From NCBI GenBank assembly GCA_050084985.1, contig JBITNC010000001.1, forward strand, positions 22,878,001-22,942,000: a DNA stretch of 64,000 nt. The letters are read 5' to 3'. Under the pieces are notes generated by a model. It made no database searches. It worked only from the letters and a program-made list of their open reading frames with translations, and was not told where the DNA came from. This DNA is from Nageia nagi (lineage: Eukaryota > Pinophyta). Below, piece by piece: positions 1-10,655 of this stretch (position 1 is its first letter; each line of letters starts with the position of its first letter). Both the position numbers and the translations under genes were made by a program.

Positions 1-714
1 ATAAAGATTCCTTTTCAGTTTATTTTTGGTAACATGTCATGACAAGAATAGTTTCGTGAGGGGCTTTCTTGATGTGTAACGGTTGTAGGAAAGTACATGA
101 AGTGTGGATTGTAGATGAAGTAAAAATGGGCGAGTAGAGAAGTGTGATTGAGGTGGTAAGAGCGTGAAAGAGGAGAGGAGTGTGGAGAGAAGAGTGGTTG
201 TGGAGGTAATAGGGTGGAAGAGGGGAGTATCAGGAGAAGATGAAGTGAGCAAATGAATATGCAGATAGGAGTGTGATTGTTTAAGTGTGTTACTTTGGAG
301 CTGTGTGCAGAGATAAAATAGTGAACATTAGAGCTAGACCATTGAGGGTCTTCTAGAACTGTATTCTTTCCTCCTTTTTGAATGTTGTCTCAAGTGGGTG
401 CTTGAGAGCTGGAGTTGGTGCTCCAAGTAGTAGGTACTACTATTTGCAAAGTGGTAGTTGGTGCTACCCTTCATAGTTGGTGCTGTGAATCTGTAAGCTT
501 TCTTTAATGGCTAGATTTGGATTGGTGTCCAAGCAGTCATTTTCAAGGATGTAGCCAATCTGGTGAACCTCGTTACATCTGGTGTTGTGTGACGTACTGG
601 TGTGCTTGCTCAATTTTCTCTAGCTTTTAATCTATCTTTATTTAAGAAGGTTAAATTGATTATTTTTATATACACTGATTCACCCCCCCTCTCAGTGTCA
701 CTCGAAGTCCAACA
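1..714 (+). repeat. 3' part of a Ty1/copia-type LTR (element H), cut by the window edge
   Basis: The segment ends in TCCAACA at 708-714, a typical LTR terminus, preceded by the C-rich stretch CACCCCCCCTCTCAGTG near 681-697 that many plant copia LTRs carry close to the 3' end of U5. Just right of 714 the integrase reading of G1 resumes at its ACA-CCT-TAT-TA codons, so the LTR interrupts a gene. No primer-binding site follows, so this is the outer end of a 3' LTR or of a solo LTR in plus orientation. The target duplication would be TAATA (715-719), but its partner lies outside the window. Minus-strand open frames here are low-complexity and not genes. Confidence 0.6.
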
Positions 715-1330
715 TAATAAGGTGTAAAGAATAATTACTTAATATCATATAGATTAAACATTCTCCCTCATATGTTGATTCTTGAAATTAGGACCATTGT
801 TAGTAAGGATTCTAGTAGGAATATAAATCAACATAATATATGAGTATCTATAAATGATGTGATCTTAGAACCTATAATAGAGACTAAAGGAACTACCTCT
901 AACCACTTAGTATGGTACTCAATGGAAGTGATAATGAACTTATGGTTGCTAGATGAAGGAGGCATAAACTAACCAACAAGATTGAAATCCCACTAGGCAA
1001 AAGGCTATATGGCTTAAATAGGATGAAGAGGCTAAGATGGAATATGCTAAATATGGGCATGTTGTTGATACTTGACACACTTTTTGATATACTCATTACA
1101 ATCATGCTTTATGGTAGATCAATAATAACCCATCCATATGATACATTTAGTGATAGCAATTCCATTAAAGTATCCACCACTAATATCATCATGATAATTC
1201 AATATCGCAATTTATTGGTCACAAAATTCAAGACAACAAATAAGGAATCTATCAAAATATCTCTTAGAGAGTGTATCCCCTAAAAGAATATATCAAGTAG
1301 CTCGATGCTTAAAATCTTTATTCTCACTAG
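715..1330 (-). pseudogene. G1 integrase, truncated by LTR H
   Basis: Frame-shifted integrase fragments are readable. A zinc-binding part contains HDCNEYIKKCVKYQQHA (about 1055-1115), the second half of an HHCC finger. The catalytic core follows with WDFNLVG (first Asp region, about 975-1000), HKFIITSIEYHTKWLE (about 900-955) and ILTNNGPNFKNQH (about 765-805), where the usual TDNGPNF has Asp replaced by Asn. The reading stops at 715, where an LTR terminus begins, so the third catalytic residue and the C-terminal domain are absent. Integrase would insert the cDNA of the element; this copy cannot work. Confidence 0.75.
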
Positions 1331-2060
1331 GAGACATATCTAGGGAAAGGGTATTGCACTTGAGGTACTCATGAAGCTACTTGTACCACAAGTCTCAAGA
1401 CTTGACCAAAATCTTACAAATAATATATTTGATGAGGAGAGAAGGAATGATGACTTGAGATATGACTCCTCAATAGTCACAACTTCCACATGTTGAATGC
1501 ATAGATGAGTATTAGGTGGAATACATGATCCTAAATAAGCAAAGGTATCCATGAACTGATTGGATGATCTTCAGGTTGATTTGATCTTATAATATTTAAA
1601 GCACTTGGAGATTTTGATGAATTACTCTCTATAATACTTAAGGAGTTCATTATGAAATTGTTAAATTACAATAAATAAAATAATGGAAGTCTTAAGACCT
1701 AGGATCATGAGTCTCTCAATCTCGAGATTGATGGTATTTCTAAGACATAGGATCAAGGCTTTGTACTACACATTATTATTAGTAGAAGGAAAAGCAAACT
1801 TAAAGGAATAAATGATAGGAACACCCTAATGTGTAAAGAAGATATCTCTTGAACTACTCCCTTGCTCACACTTTGATCCATTGAAATACATAGTCATCTT
1901 GAAGTCCTTGTGAGTGTAAAAAAATTCTTCCTTCTCATCAATCATAAAGATATCCTCATTGGGGAGATCGATATCTAGAGGAGAATTATTAGGAAAGGGA
2001 ACTTTAGCCAACTGATCTATTATGAATTGACCTTTAATGAATTTTTGACTAATAATCAAG
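1331..2060 (-). pseudogene. G1 second (archaeal-type) RNase H and tether
   Basis: At 1826-1900 the minus strand reads MTMYFNGSKCEQGSSSR, matching the W-T-M-Y-F-D-G-S-x-C start of the additional RNase H of Tat elements, with the first catalytic Asp changed to Asn. Further down, FAYLGSCIPPNTHLCIQHVE (near 1490-1550) resembles the domain end (DALA-x-LAS) and the link to integrase. It lies after RT-RNase H and before integrase, the usual place for this domain in described plant Tat elements. It contrasts with elements D and E in this window, where the comparable domain lies before RT. Confidence 0.65.
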
Positions 2061-3290
2061 GTTAAATTCTAACAAAAACATGAGCCACTTAGATGTTCCT
2101 AAATTATGGTAAGTATTACTCATTATGTACTAGAGTGGATTAACATGAGAAATTACATATTTCATATGATTAAGCATACAATGACATAATTTCATGGCTA
2201 TGAAAAATGATGGTAAGGTAAATATGCTCAATATATATGTACCTTATCTCTTAGCCCATAAGGGTGTGACTAAGGTAATAGATAGTTTGCTCCTAGCTTT
2301 GATTGTTCTTTTGGGAAAGCATGAAACCTAAAGCAAAATTGATCTTCAAAAGATAAAGGTAGAAATGGATGCTATCCCTAAGGATAATTAAGGAAAGGGA
2401 AGTGATAAGATAGGGCTAAATGTCATAAAAAACTTGTTAGTACTTCTCATTCCACTCGAATAGAATATCCTTATTCAAGAGCTCATTAAAAGGACTACAC
2501 TTATCCATAAATTGAGCTATAAAATGATAAATGGATTGAATCTCACATTAAATACTTGTTAAGATTTTGATATTATGAAGAGGAGGCACATACATGATGG
2601 CCTTGACCTTTTTAGGATAAATCTCAATACCTTGCTTGGATATGATAAAACTTAAGAGCTTACTATATATGAAACCAAAGATACAATTCTTAGGATTCAC
2701 CTTATGAAGTATGTTCCAATGTCCTTCATGCATCTTGGACTTGGCTAAAATTTCATTGATATAATCTTCCATAATGTCATGCATCATATTGTAAAAGATA
2801 TAATTTATGGCTCTTTGATAGATAGCACTAGCATTCTTAATATTCAAAGGCATGATCCTATAGCCATAAGTATCCCAAGGTGTCGTGAAGGTTATTTTAT
2901 GTTGATCTTTAGAACTAAACCAAATTTGGTTGTATCCAAAAAAACTATCCATAAGATACAACATCTCATACCTTGTAGTATTATCAACTAAGACATCGAT
3001 AATGGGTAGAGGGAAATTAGATTGAATGACAAGAACCATATTGGAAATTCATTTTGGGTAATTAATAGGTTCAATGAATTGAACCTTCAAAATATTTTAA
3101 AGCTCATCCTTGCTCAAAATGGATTGGGCTAGATTGACTTTCCTATGATTTTATTTGATTGGTTTGGCATCAACATAAGTTATAATGTTATGCATCAAAA
3201 GGTTTAGATCTCATCCTAGCATATCATCATAGCTAAAGGAAAAGACTCAAGAAATTACAACCTGCAACCAAAATAGATCTAGCTAAGTAG
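2061..3290 (-). pseudogene. G1 reverse transcriptase and RNase H
   Basis: Continuous similarity to gypsy RT runs from about 3290 (FSYDDMLG, then DAKPIK) through an open stretch at 2548-3039. That stretch contains NFPLPIIDVLVDNT, LMDSFFGYNQI, FTTPWDTYGYRIMPL and YQRAINYIF. The catalytic box that should be Y-V-D-D is YINE (about 2755), so polymerase activity is lost. The thumb reads IYPKKVKAIMYVPP. RNase H follows at about 2061-2430 with ALGFMLSQKN and IYYLSHTL, the usual G-x-M-L-x-Q pattern. Stops and small shifts separate the pieces. The family copies element RNA into DNA. Confidence 0.85.
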
Positions 3291-4490
3291 GATTTTTTAG
3301 GGTCATCACCAACATCAACTTCAATTAGGCCCCTAACATTCATGTAGGATCCCTCTTCAAGTTGCTTAAGGATGGGAAGAAATGAGTAATCATATTTGGT
3401 AGGATAATAAATAGATGACATAAGACACAAAAAACATGCCTCACCAAGGTATAAGTAAGGGGAAGATAAACATTACTTGTTGAAAAGAAATTTAATGGTG
3501 GCAAGGAGAAATCTATAGATTTAGGATCAACAACAAGCAAAGAGTAACCATCAAGGGGATAATAAAAATGATCAAACTCATGAATACATACCATGTTGAT
3601 AAAAATAATCATGTTGGAAGATAAAGGGTTGAAAAAGAAATCCAAAGGAATGGAATAATCTAATGACATAGGACTATAAGGACAAAAATAAAGACTAATA
3701 ACATAAAAATCAAAATACCACTCATGAATATCAAGGTTGACAAAATCCTCTTCAAATGGGGAAGATTTGGGATCCTTGAAACCAAGGCCCCTCTTATGAT
3801 AACTAGCCTAAAAAGTAGTTTGAAAACTATTGACCATACCTTTCTCATACTTTCCTAATCCATAACCTTGGTATTGATAATGTTTAAAATATCATTGAAC
3901 AAAGTTAGGACAATATAATTAATTTATCTTGGCACTAAATGTTTCTTTCAAAGGATGTTCAAAGGGAGCATCAAATGGAGAATCAATATCATCATAAACA
4001 AAAAATATAGCTTAAGAATTCAGCCTAAATAAATCACAAACTCGATAGCATTGGAGGTATCCTAAGGTTGGCCAAAATCCTTAATTGATTGTATGTTAAA
4101 GGATATATCCTTAATATGGTATTCTCATAGACTGAGGTCAACATATTGTAGGAAAATAGGGTAAGGATTAGAATCATCATCATCATCATCATCCTTATCT
4201 TAGGTGACATAATCAAAATAACAAGCATGGCATTCTTCCTCTTAGGAAGGTTGAGGTTTCAAGTTTCATGGTTAATAAAGGTACTAAGAAAGGGGAACCT
4301 AATTATAGGGTTGAGGTTATGTGGAATTGGGTTGAGGCTTCTTGAATTGAGGCCTCAAACTCAATGGTTGCAATGACAAAGATCCTATGGGTGATTTATC
4401 ATTAGGATATGTATGGTGAGGTACATTTAATGGAGGTGATGATGATGAAGATGTTGACTCAAGGGATTGATTAGGATGAGGATATGAGGA
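3291..4490 (-). other. G1 pol linker between protease and RT, no recognisable domain
   Basis: On the minus strand the stretch falls between the protease remnant and the RT start. It holds acidic or low-complexity readings such as QLEEGSYMNVRGLIEVDVG near 3290-3360, which sits where Tat elements carry a variable acidic linker. A short CAT trinucleotide run lies at about 4173-4192. I see no separate gene. Confidence 0.4.
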
Positions 4491-4990
4491 TTAGGGACCT
4501 TGTGAACTAGATGATGCTTGATTGGGATTATTGTTCACAAGGATAGTGATTGGCAACAAAATTGACATAGAAAAAAGAATGAAAGCTTGAATAAGGTTAT
4601 AATGATTAAAGGGCTTGGGATCCATAGGAATAAAATGGGTCTTACCCTCATACAAATACTTTAAGTAAACATGCTTCAAAGATGAGATACCCTCCATCTC
4701 ATCTATCCAAATTCAACCAAAAAGAATGGTATATTACATATTACCCTCAACAACATGATAAGCTATATTAATTGATCTCACCCCAACCTTAATTAAGATC
4801 ACAAAATATCCCAAGGTGTTATACAAAGTATTGTTGAAGGCTTTGATGGATAATATGGGAGAACTCAAGTATGGCATAAGTATTTTAAGGTTCCAAAGTG
4901 CCATTGTAGATACCGCATTGATAGTTGATACCTCATCAATCATAACTCTCTTAACTCCTTTATCATCTATATATGCAATAATATAAATAA
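4491..4990 (-). pseudogene. G1 aspartic protease
   Basis: The frame at 4734-4943 starts MIDEVSTINAVSTMAL, aligned with the active-site region of retroelement aspartic proteases (V-D-[ET]-G-A-S-T). The Gly of the triad is replaced by Val. It continues through LSIKAFNNTLYNTLGYF and IKVGVRSINIAYHVVEG, the flap and second half. The frame below (4491-4697) contains LKYLYEGKTHFIPMDP, typical of the region directly after protease in these elements. The enzyme would cut the Gag-Pol polyprotein. Confidence 0.7.
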
Positions 4991-5339
4991 CTAGATGTTT
5001 ATTATATGTTAATCATAATTGTTGTTCCAACTTATTCTTGATTGTAATGGCTAGTCTAGAAGGTTGTGATGACACTTGTATATTGAATGGATCCAAGGGA
5101 TATTATGCTCTTGTCTCTCTATGAGGATGTTTTCTCTTACCTGCCCTTCTTCTACAAGTAGCAACATGAAATGGCTCTATGCCCATCATACCAATAATCT
5201 CAGTTGGTAAGGGACTATCATATGTTACTTGTGTTGATGTGGAAGTCATCATACTCACTTGGTTTACATTGGTATTATGCCTTGGTAAAGAATTTTTATA
5301 TACCCCCAAATACCTATTGGGTTGAGCTTATGGTGCTCT

Positions 5340-7540
5340 TATAGATAATTGACCATCATCAAATTATTATTGAATTATGGCCCTTAAATGTTGGCATTTG
5401 TTTGTTGCATTTTTCCTTTTATGATAGAAGGTACAAAACTCATCATCCATATACAATTATGGCTTTGCACCATTAGGGTATTCTTGTTTAACCTTAGAAA
5501 GTGTAATATGTATAGCATCTAAAAGCTTGTTGATAACATCCTTAAATGATCTACTAATGGTGTCCAATTCCCTTATTGTTTTTGAGGTTGCCTTGGTATT
5601 ATAGGAGGCCTTGATTGATTGTTACTTTGATTACCTTTATTTCCTTTGTTATATTGCCTCTAATATTATTCTTAATATTGGTTCCTTTGTTGGTTATTTC
5701 TTTTTCTAGGAGGTTCTAGTTGTAAGATAGGTTGTACTTGATTAATTGCATATGTTAGTTGATTTTTTTGTGGCTTAGGTTGGGGTTGGTTGAAATTGCC
5801 ACCATTGTTGTGAGTCTTTTGATTATTATATATCTTCCTTAGTTTAATTTCACCTTCTTGGATTTTCACTTATTCAAATATCTTTTCTTGATCCAAGGCA
5901 TCCTCAAAGGTAATTTTCCTTTGAATTTGGAGGATAGAAGAAATGTGCTTATTTCAACTCCTAGAAAATAACTTGACTAACTTTTCTTGAAGCAATGTAT
6001 AAGGCATATTGATCACAACCACTCTTCATATACAAACCTAATATGATATTGATTCATCAACAAATTGGGATAACTTACTCAAATTTGTAATGGAAACTCT
6101 CTTCCTAATGTTGATCCCAAAATGTTCTAATAATTTATTAACCAATTGCTCAAAGGAGAAGATGCTATTTTGAGGCAAGTTGTTGTACCAATCCAAAGCT
6201 TGCCCTATCAAAGTCATAGGAAAGTTCTTAACATAAAAACATCATTAAATATGATGTAACAAGAATGCTTGAATTATCTTGTACATGTTGAAAAGATTGG
6301 AAATATGTTTGGGTGGGGATAAGCCTCCTAGGTTGGGAACCAAAATATGCTTATGTATGATTAGGATTTTAGGGATGACAATGTGTTGGTATAACAACTT
6401 GAGAATAACAAGGAAGAGTTTGAGGTAAAATATTAATGTGCATCCTAAGTTGAGAAACATTAGGTGGCATATACAATTGAAGGATTTCTTGAGGATTGGG
6501 ATTTCTTATGTTGCCAAGTATTATATGTTATGATTGGTAGGATTCATAAGGTTGATCAATGCTAGTAACTTGAGGAGGAGTTGTAATACTTAAGACTTGA
6601 GGGTTGATATTTACCTCTTGCCTTTGAGTATGGGTGTCCATAATTTATAAAACCTTTCTTGGATTTTTGGAGCCTATAACACTCTTTAAATATTTGGGCC
6701 CTCTCCTCATCATCATGATTGGGAGCACTTGATGTTCTAAAGTGGGGGATAAAAATTGTGGATGTGATGATAGAAAGAAATGATACACTTGAGAAATCGA
6801 TGGGGCTTGAGAAAATCTTGATGATAATTGTTGAGCTTGCCTTGAAGGTAAGGGAGGAGGAAAAAAAGTTGTATTGAATAAGGTATATTTATGGGCTCTC
6901 ATTTTTAACAATATGGTAGCAAGAGAATCAAGATGATCTTATGGTTGAGGATCAATGGAAGAAGATGTAATTTGAGAAGGTAGAGGATTATCATAGAAAG
7001 GATCATAATGGTATATGAAATTATCAAGATTGGAAAGTGGTGGCATGGTTGGACTAGGGAGTGAAGCACCTATAGGGGAAATGTGGTGTAAGGAAAGAGA
7101 AGGAAAATATTATGACAACCTTGTCTCTTTTTCCAAGGAAGGTGGAGAGTTGGAAAAAGGTTGGTTCTCCATGTTAGAAATATGGGAAGATTAAGGCCTA
7201 TAAATAAGAGGTTACCTAGCCTTAAATTAATCAAATAGGTCTTGGATATGAGGATAACTCAAAAAGAGTTGCTCCTTAGAAGGAGGTTCATCATGAATAT
7301 TCTCCACATGATGTGAATAATTAATATCACCATACAAGGGGTTCCTACATATACTTTCTTGCAATTATTTGTATATGTATGAATCCTCTTTAAGGAGTGG
7401 TATGGAAACATGCCTACATGGGTATGATGAGACATAATATGGCTAGGAAACATGAGGTGAAGGTGGTTCAAATGGAAGATTGGATTGTAAAGACATAGCT
7501 TTTACTCTTGTTTCCATTGAATTATGAGATTTAATTTCCA
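5340..7540 (-). pseudogene. G1 gag (capsid and zinc-knuckle region)
   Basis: The minus strand gives a broken Gag. The N-terminal part (6645-6911) is proline- and serine-rich. A capsid-like middle (5900-6260) includes words resembling LSYDFDRASFGLVQQLASK and ITYALDQEKIF. A basic glutamine/asparagine-rich tail lies at 5672-5869 (NNGGNFNQPQPKPQKN). A degenerate zinc-binding motif FCTFYHKRKNATNKCQHL lies at about 5385-5445. Frames change several times and stops are frequent. The start is probably near 7540, where ATGGAAATTAAATC occurs, but this is uncertain. Confidence 0.6.
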
Positions 7541-7914
7541 TTTTAAGACCACAAACAAGAACTCAAATGAAAAATATTACATAAAATAAATATCCCCAAT
7601 GATGCTAAATAAGAGAAAGCAAATAAAAACTAAGCTTAAATATTTTTTTACGATCTTCATTTAATAGATCCAAGGCTAAAACACATAACCCTAGGATGAT
7701 CTTTTTAAGATAGCAATCCCATATGCAAGATATAAATAGTGTGAAAGATAGAAATGGTGATTATATTGTCTGATTCTTTTTCAATTAGAAAAATTATCTT
7801 GTTAATAAGATTAATTTTATGATTCTTTTACCTCTTTTGTAATTTTTCTAGAATGAAGCTAGTCAAGCATTTTTGGAAAAGGTTCAATCTCTAGGGGTGT
7901 GGAATATTTAATAG
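7541..7914 (-). other. Probable G1 leader, non-coding, up to the A insertion
   Basis: AT-rich DNA without coding signal lies between the G1 gag start and the left end of element A. It ends in AATAG (7910-7914), which reappears at 14293-14297 on the other side of A, so the two sides were once contiguous. Confidence 0.4.
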
Positions 7915-8412
7915 TGAGAGAATTGAACTATAACATGAACAAATTTAAATTGCCAAGATCAAATGAAAGCTCAAAATACACATATAACAAACTCACAAAG
8001 TAATCTCATAAAGATAACACAAGATGTAAGTGGTTCCTCCACCTAGGAGTACATCCACTAACTAGATCTCTCTTAATCTCAAATATGAACTCTTACAATT
8101 CTCCTAACTCATCTCCTAAACACTATCTTATAGGATATATTTACTCCACAAATTGGTATATGATATCAAAGAGGGAGCATTTTATGTATAGGCCAAAATC
8201 CCTCTTTGGATCACCCTTTTATTGAATGTACAAAAGCATGACATGCACATTCTTTTACCTAAGGGACATGCTCATGACTTGGAGTGTAGGATAAGTTACA
8301 TTATCATATTCATTTAAATACTTAAGGCATCAAATGATACCCTTTATTATTAGTGAACTTACATAGAATATTATTACATAACATTTACAATAATGCATTA
8401 TACATTCCAACA
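7915..8412 (-). repeat. Element A 3' LTR
   Basis: On the plus strand it begins TGAGAGAATTGAAC and ends ATTATACATTCCAACA. It is the partner of 13795-14292 and also resembles the LTRs of element B (49752-50216 and 58247-58747). The left flank is AATAG. Confidence 0.93.
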
Positions 8413-8425
8413 CTCCCCCTTAATG
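8413..8425 (-). promoter_or_regulatory. Element A polypurine tract
   Basis: Directly inside the 3' LTR the plus strand reads CTCCCCCTTAATG, that is, a minus-strand purine run AAGGGGGAG ending at the LTR. This is the expected plus-strand DNA priming site. The same sequence occurs at 50217-50225 in element B. Confidence 0.8.
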
Positions 8426-9199
8426 CAATATTGGGATAGAGCAAAAAAGAGAGAAGGAAGAGAGAAAGTAAGAGAGTTCTCATACAAATAGATACAAAAA
8501 ATATGAAAATGTTTTACATATTTGTGAATTAAGAAAGATCTATTTTGAGACTCATTACTTTGCCAAATACAATCATTAACCATAATTGATTTCAATGTAC
8601 ATGAAGTAGTCATCCAATTGGAAGTCATGAAGAGTCTTTAAGAACCTGCATACCTAAAGTAAGTAACCTACAATCTCAAAGGAACCTACAAGTCATAAGT
8701 AGATCAAATAATAAGATCAATTAGATGCATCATATTCATATTAACTAGAATAGATGAATCACACAAATGCCATCATGAACTAATCAATGGTGCACTATAA
8801 GTTATCATGAAGATGACATGCCAAAAACTTATAGTCACCTAATGTATATAAAATATGTGTTGATTATAATTACAAAATAGAGCATGCACATATGAGTTTA
8901 TCACATATGGATAATTGAATAGTGTCAAAAGACACATAAGAGTTCCTCACACATGGATTACTTAATAGTGCTATATTGGTCAATCTTTTTGCTTTTAAAA
9001 ATTTGTATAACAAGTTCCTCATGTAGAGCAAACTTACCATGAAGGTGTACAAAACAAATCAACACTATATAGCATAAAATACTCCTAGGGGTGAAGTTAT
9101 CATCACAAATATGAATTCAACATAAGAATTCAAACTTTACTCCCCCTTAAGGGCAACTTCACCAACCCAATAACATACCTAAGCTTATAAAACTAATCT
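8426..9199 (-). other. Element A 3' untranslated region
   Basis: Non-coding between the end of RNase H and the polypurine tract. It aligns with 50226-51060 of element B. It holds one copy of a roughly 108-bp segment that is duplicated in tandem in B. Confidence 0.6.
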
Positions 9200-10301
9200 T
9201 CTAGGAGGGGCTTGGTGAACAAATCAATAGAGTTCAAGGTGGATGGATAATACCCCAGTTATATAATGCCATCAAGAATCTTCTCCTTGATAAAATAGGC
9301 ATGGATTTTCACATGTTTTGTTCTCTAATGGAATACAAGATTTTTAGCCAATAAATAATTGATTGATTATTTGAAGAAATTAAAGATGAGTTAGCTTGCT
9401 CATACCTAATTTCTTTCAAAAGATGCCTTAGCCAAATGGCTTCCTAGGCTAAAACAAACATGGCATGGTATTCAACATCAATAGTAAAAAGAGAGATAGT
9501 AGGCTATTTCTTGGAAGCTCAAGAGATAGCACCTAAACCAATGCTAAACACATATGTAGATGTTGATTTTCTATCATCTCTATCTCCTCCATAGTTAGAA
9601 TTTGAGAATCTAGAGAAAACAAATGAGGGAGACTTAGAATACTTGAGAGTAAGATTCTTAGTCCCTACAACATACCTCAAGATTTGCTTAACAACATTGA
9701 GGTACTCAACATATGGTTTCTACATGAATCAAGCCATTAGATTCACTACAAAGGTAATATCTAGCTTGAAAATAGTAAAATACAAAAGACTACAAATTAA
9801 TTACTTGTAAGATGTAGCATCGGTTAATTGAGAGTTAGAGCATAGAGAAATAGTGATTCTAGGAGAGACTAGGATCGTAGCATATTTACATTCTTCCATT
9901 TCAAATTTTTACAAGATGTCTAATATATACTTAAATTGATTGAGATAAGTACAATCCTTTTATTGATACACTTGCATTCCAAGATTGTAGTGCAAGAGAC
10001 TAAGATCAGTCATTTCAAATGTTACCTTAAGTTTGGATATGCACTCTTGGATAATTTCTTCATTATTCTTAGTTATCAAAAGATCATCCACATAAAGGAG
10101 AATCAAGAGAACATCTTTTACTTGATTGATCACATATAGATTGGAGTTATAGAAACACTTAGAGAAATCAATATCTACAAAATACCCTAAAATCTTCTTG
10201 TACCAAGCTTTAGGTGCTTGCTTAAATCTAAACAATGACTTCTTTAGCTTACACATAAAGGATTCTTTGCCTTCCATAATAAACCCTTGTGGTTGATTCA
10301 T
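9200..10301 (-). pseudogene. Element A reverse transcriptase (C-terminal part) and RNase H
   Basis: The open stretch at 9960-10334 contains ESFMCKLKKSLFRFKQAPK, WYKKI and the catalytic LLYVDDLLI. Below it, with frameshifts, come LLYFTIFKLDITF, RYVVGTKNLTLKYSK, NYGGDRDDRKSTSTYVF and SWASKK, the typical copia connection and RNase H. The N-terminal fingers of RT (KWIYKVK to TFLNGEL in element B) are missing because DNA equal to about 527 bp of B is deleted; the junction shares CAT at 10299-10301. The RT centre keeps its aspartates, but the protein is incomplete and has stops. Confidence 0.85.
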
Positions 10302-10655
10302 CCTCATTAGAAGTAGATTCTTCAAGAAGTTCATTGAACTTTATATCCCTTGAAACAAACATAGCTTTGTAAGATGGAGAGTAGAGCTTATAGCCTCTAT
10401 GCTGACTGTCATAACTAATAAAGAGAAAATCATCAAGAGCACATCATCTAAAACTACATGGAAGATAATGGAGGTTACCAACTCATTTTTTATGTTCTAA
10501 GCCTCTAGTACCTTCTCATATGTAGGAGGTACAAGGTTCTCATTCACAATTTGCCAAAGCTTCCTTGCTTGCAATTTACCTCTCATTTGAGGTTTCCAAA
10601 TACCAAAGTTAGAATCATCAAGAATGTGTTTGGGTAAAAAATATTCTCCTATTTA
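10302..10655 (-). pseudogene. Element A remnants: pol linker joined to gag N-terminus
   Basis: Bases 10302-10424 match B's region around 52737-52859 (linker and end of integrase). At about 10421-10424 the sequence jumps to the match of B 54771 onward, the gag N-terminus (LQARKLWQIVNENLVPP). All of protease, the zinc knuckle and most of integrase are therefore absent. The gag start codon, ATG at 54996-54998 in B, is ATA here (minus strand, 10650-10652), so even the remaining gag piece lacks its start. Confidence 0.75.

Larger units (their letters stand above)
715..7914 (-). mobile_element. Ty3/gypsy element G1, Tat-like, degenerate and broken at both sides
   Basis: Read on the minus strand from high to low coordinates, the order is gag, protease, RT, RNase H, a second RNase H and integrase, the canonical arrangement of Tat-lineage Ty3/gypsy elements. 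Every domain has stops or frameshifts. The 3' end is lost where LTR H enters integrase at 714, and the 5' leader is interrupted at 7914 by copia element A. The missing 5' LTR is probably in the unclassified DNA after 14293. G1 is not active: its RT catalytic box reads YINE instead of Y-x-D-D and its protease triad is altered. Confidence 0.8.

Noticed and set aside
37-252. 71-codon minus-strand open frame at the left edge
   Set aside because: Low-complexity Ser/Thr/Leu content inside an LTR, with no family motif.
1023-1283. Plus-strand 86-codon frame
   Set aside because: It overlaps the minus-strand integrase of G1, whose motifs are recognisable.
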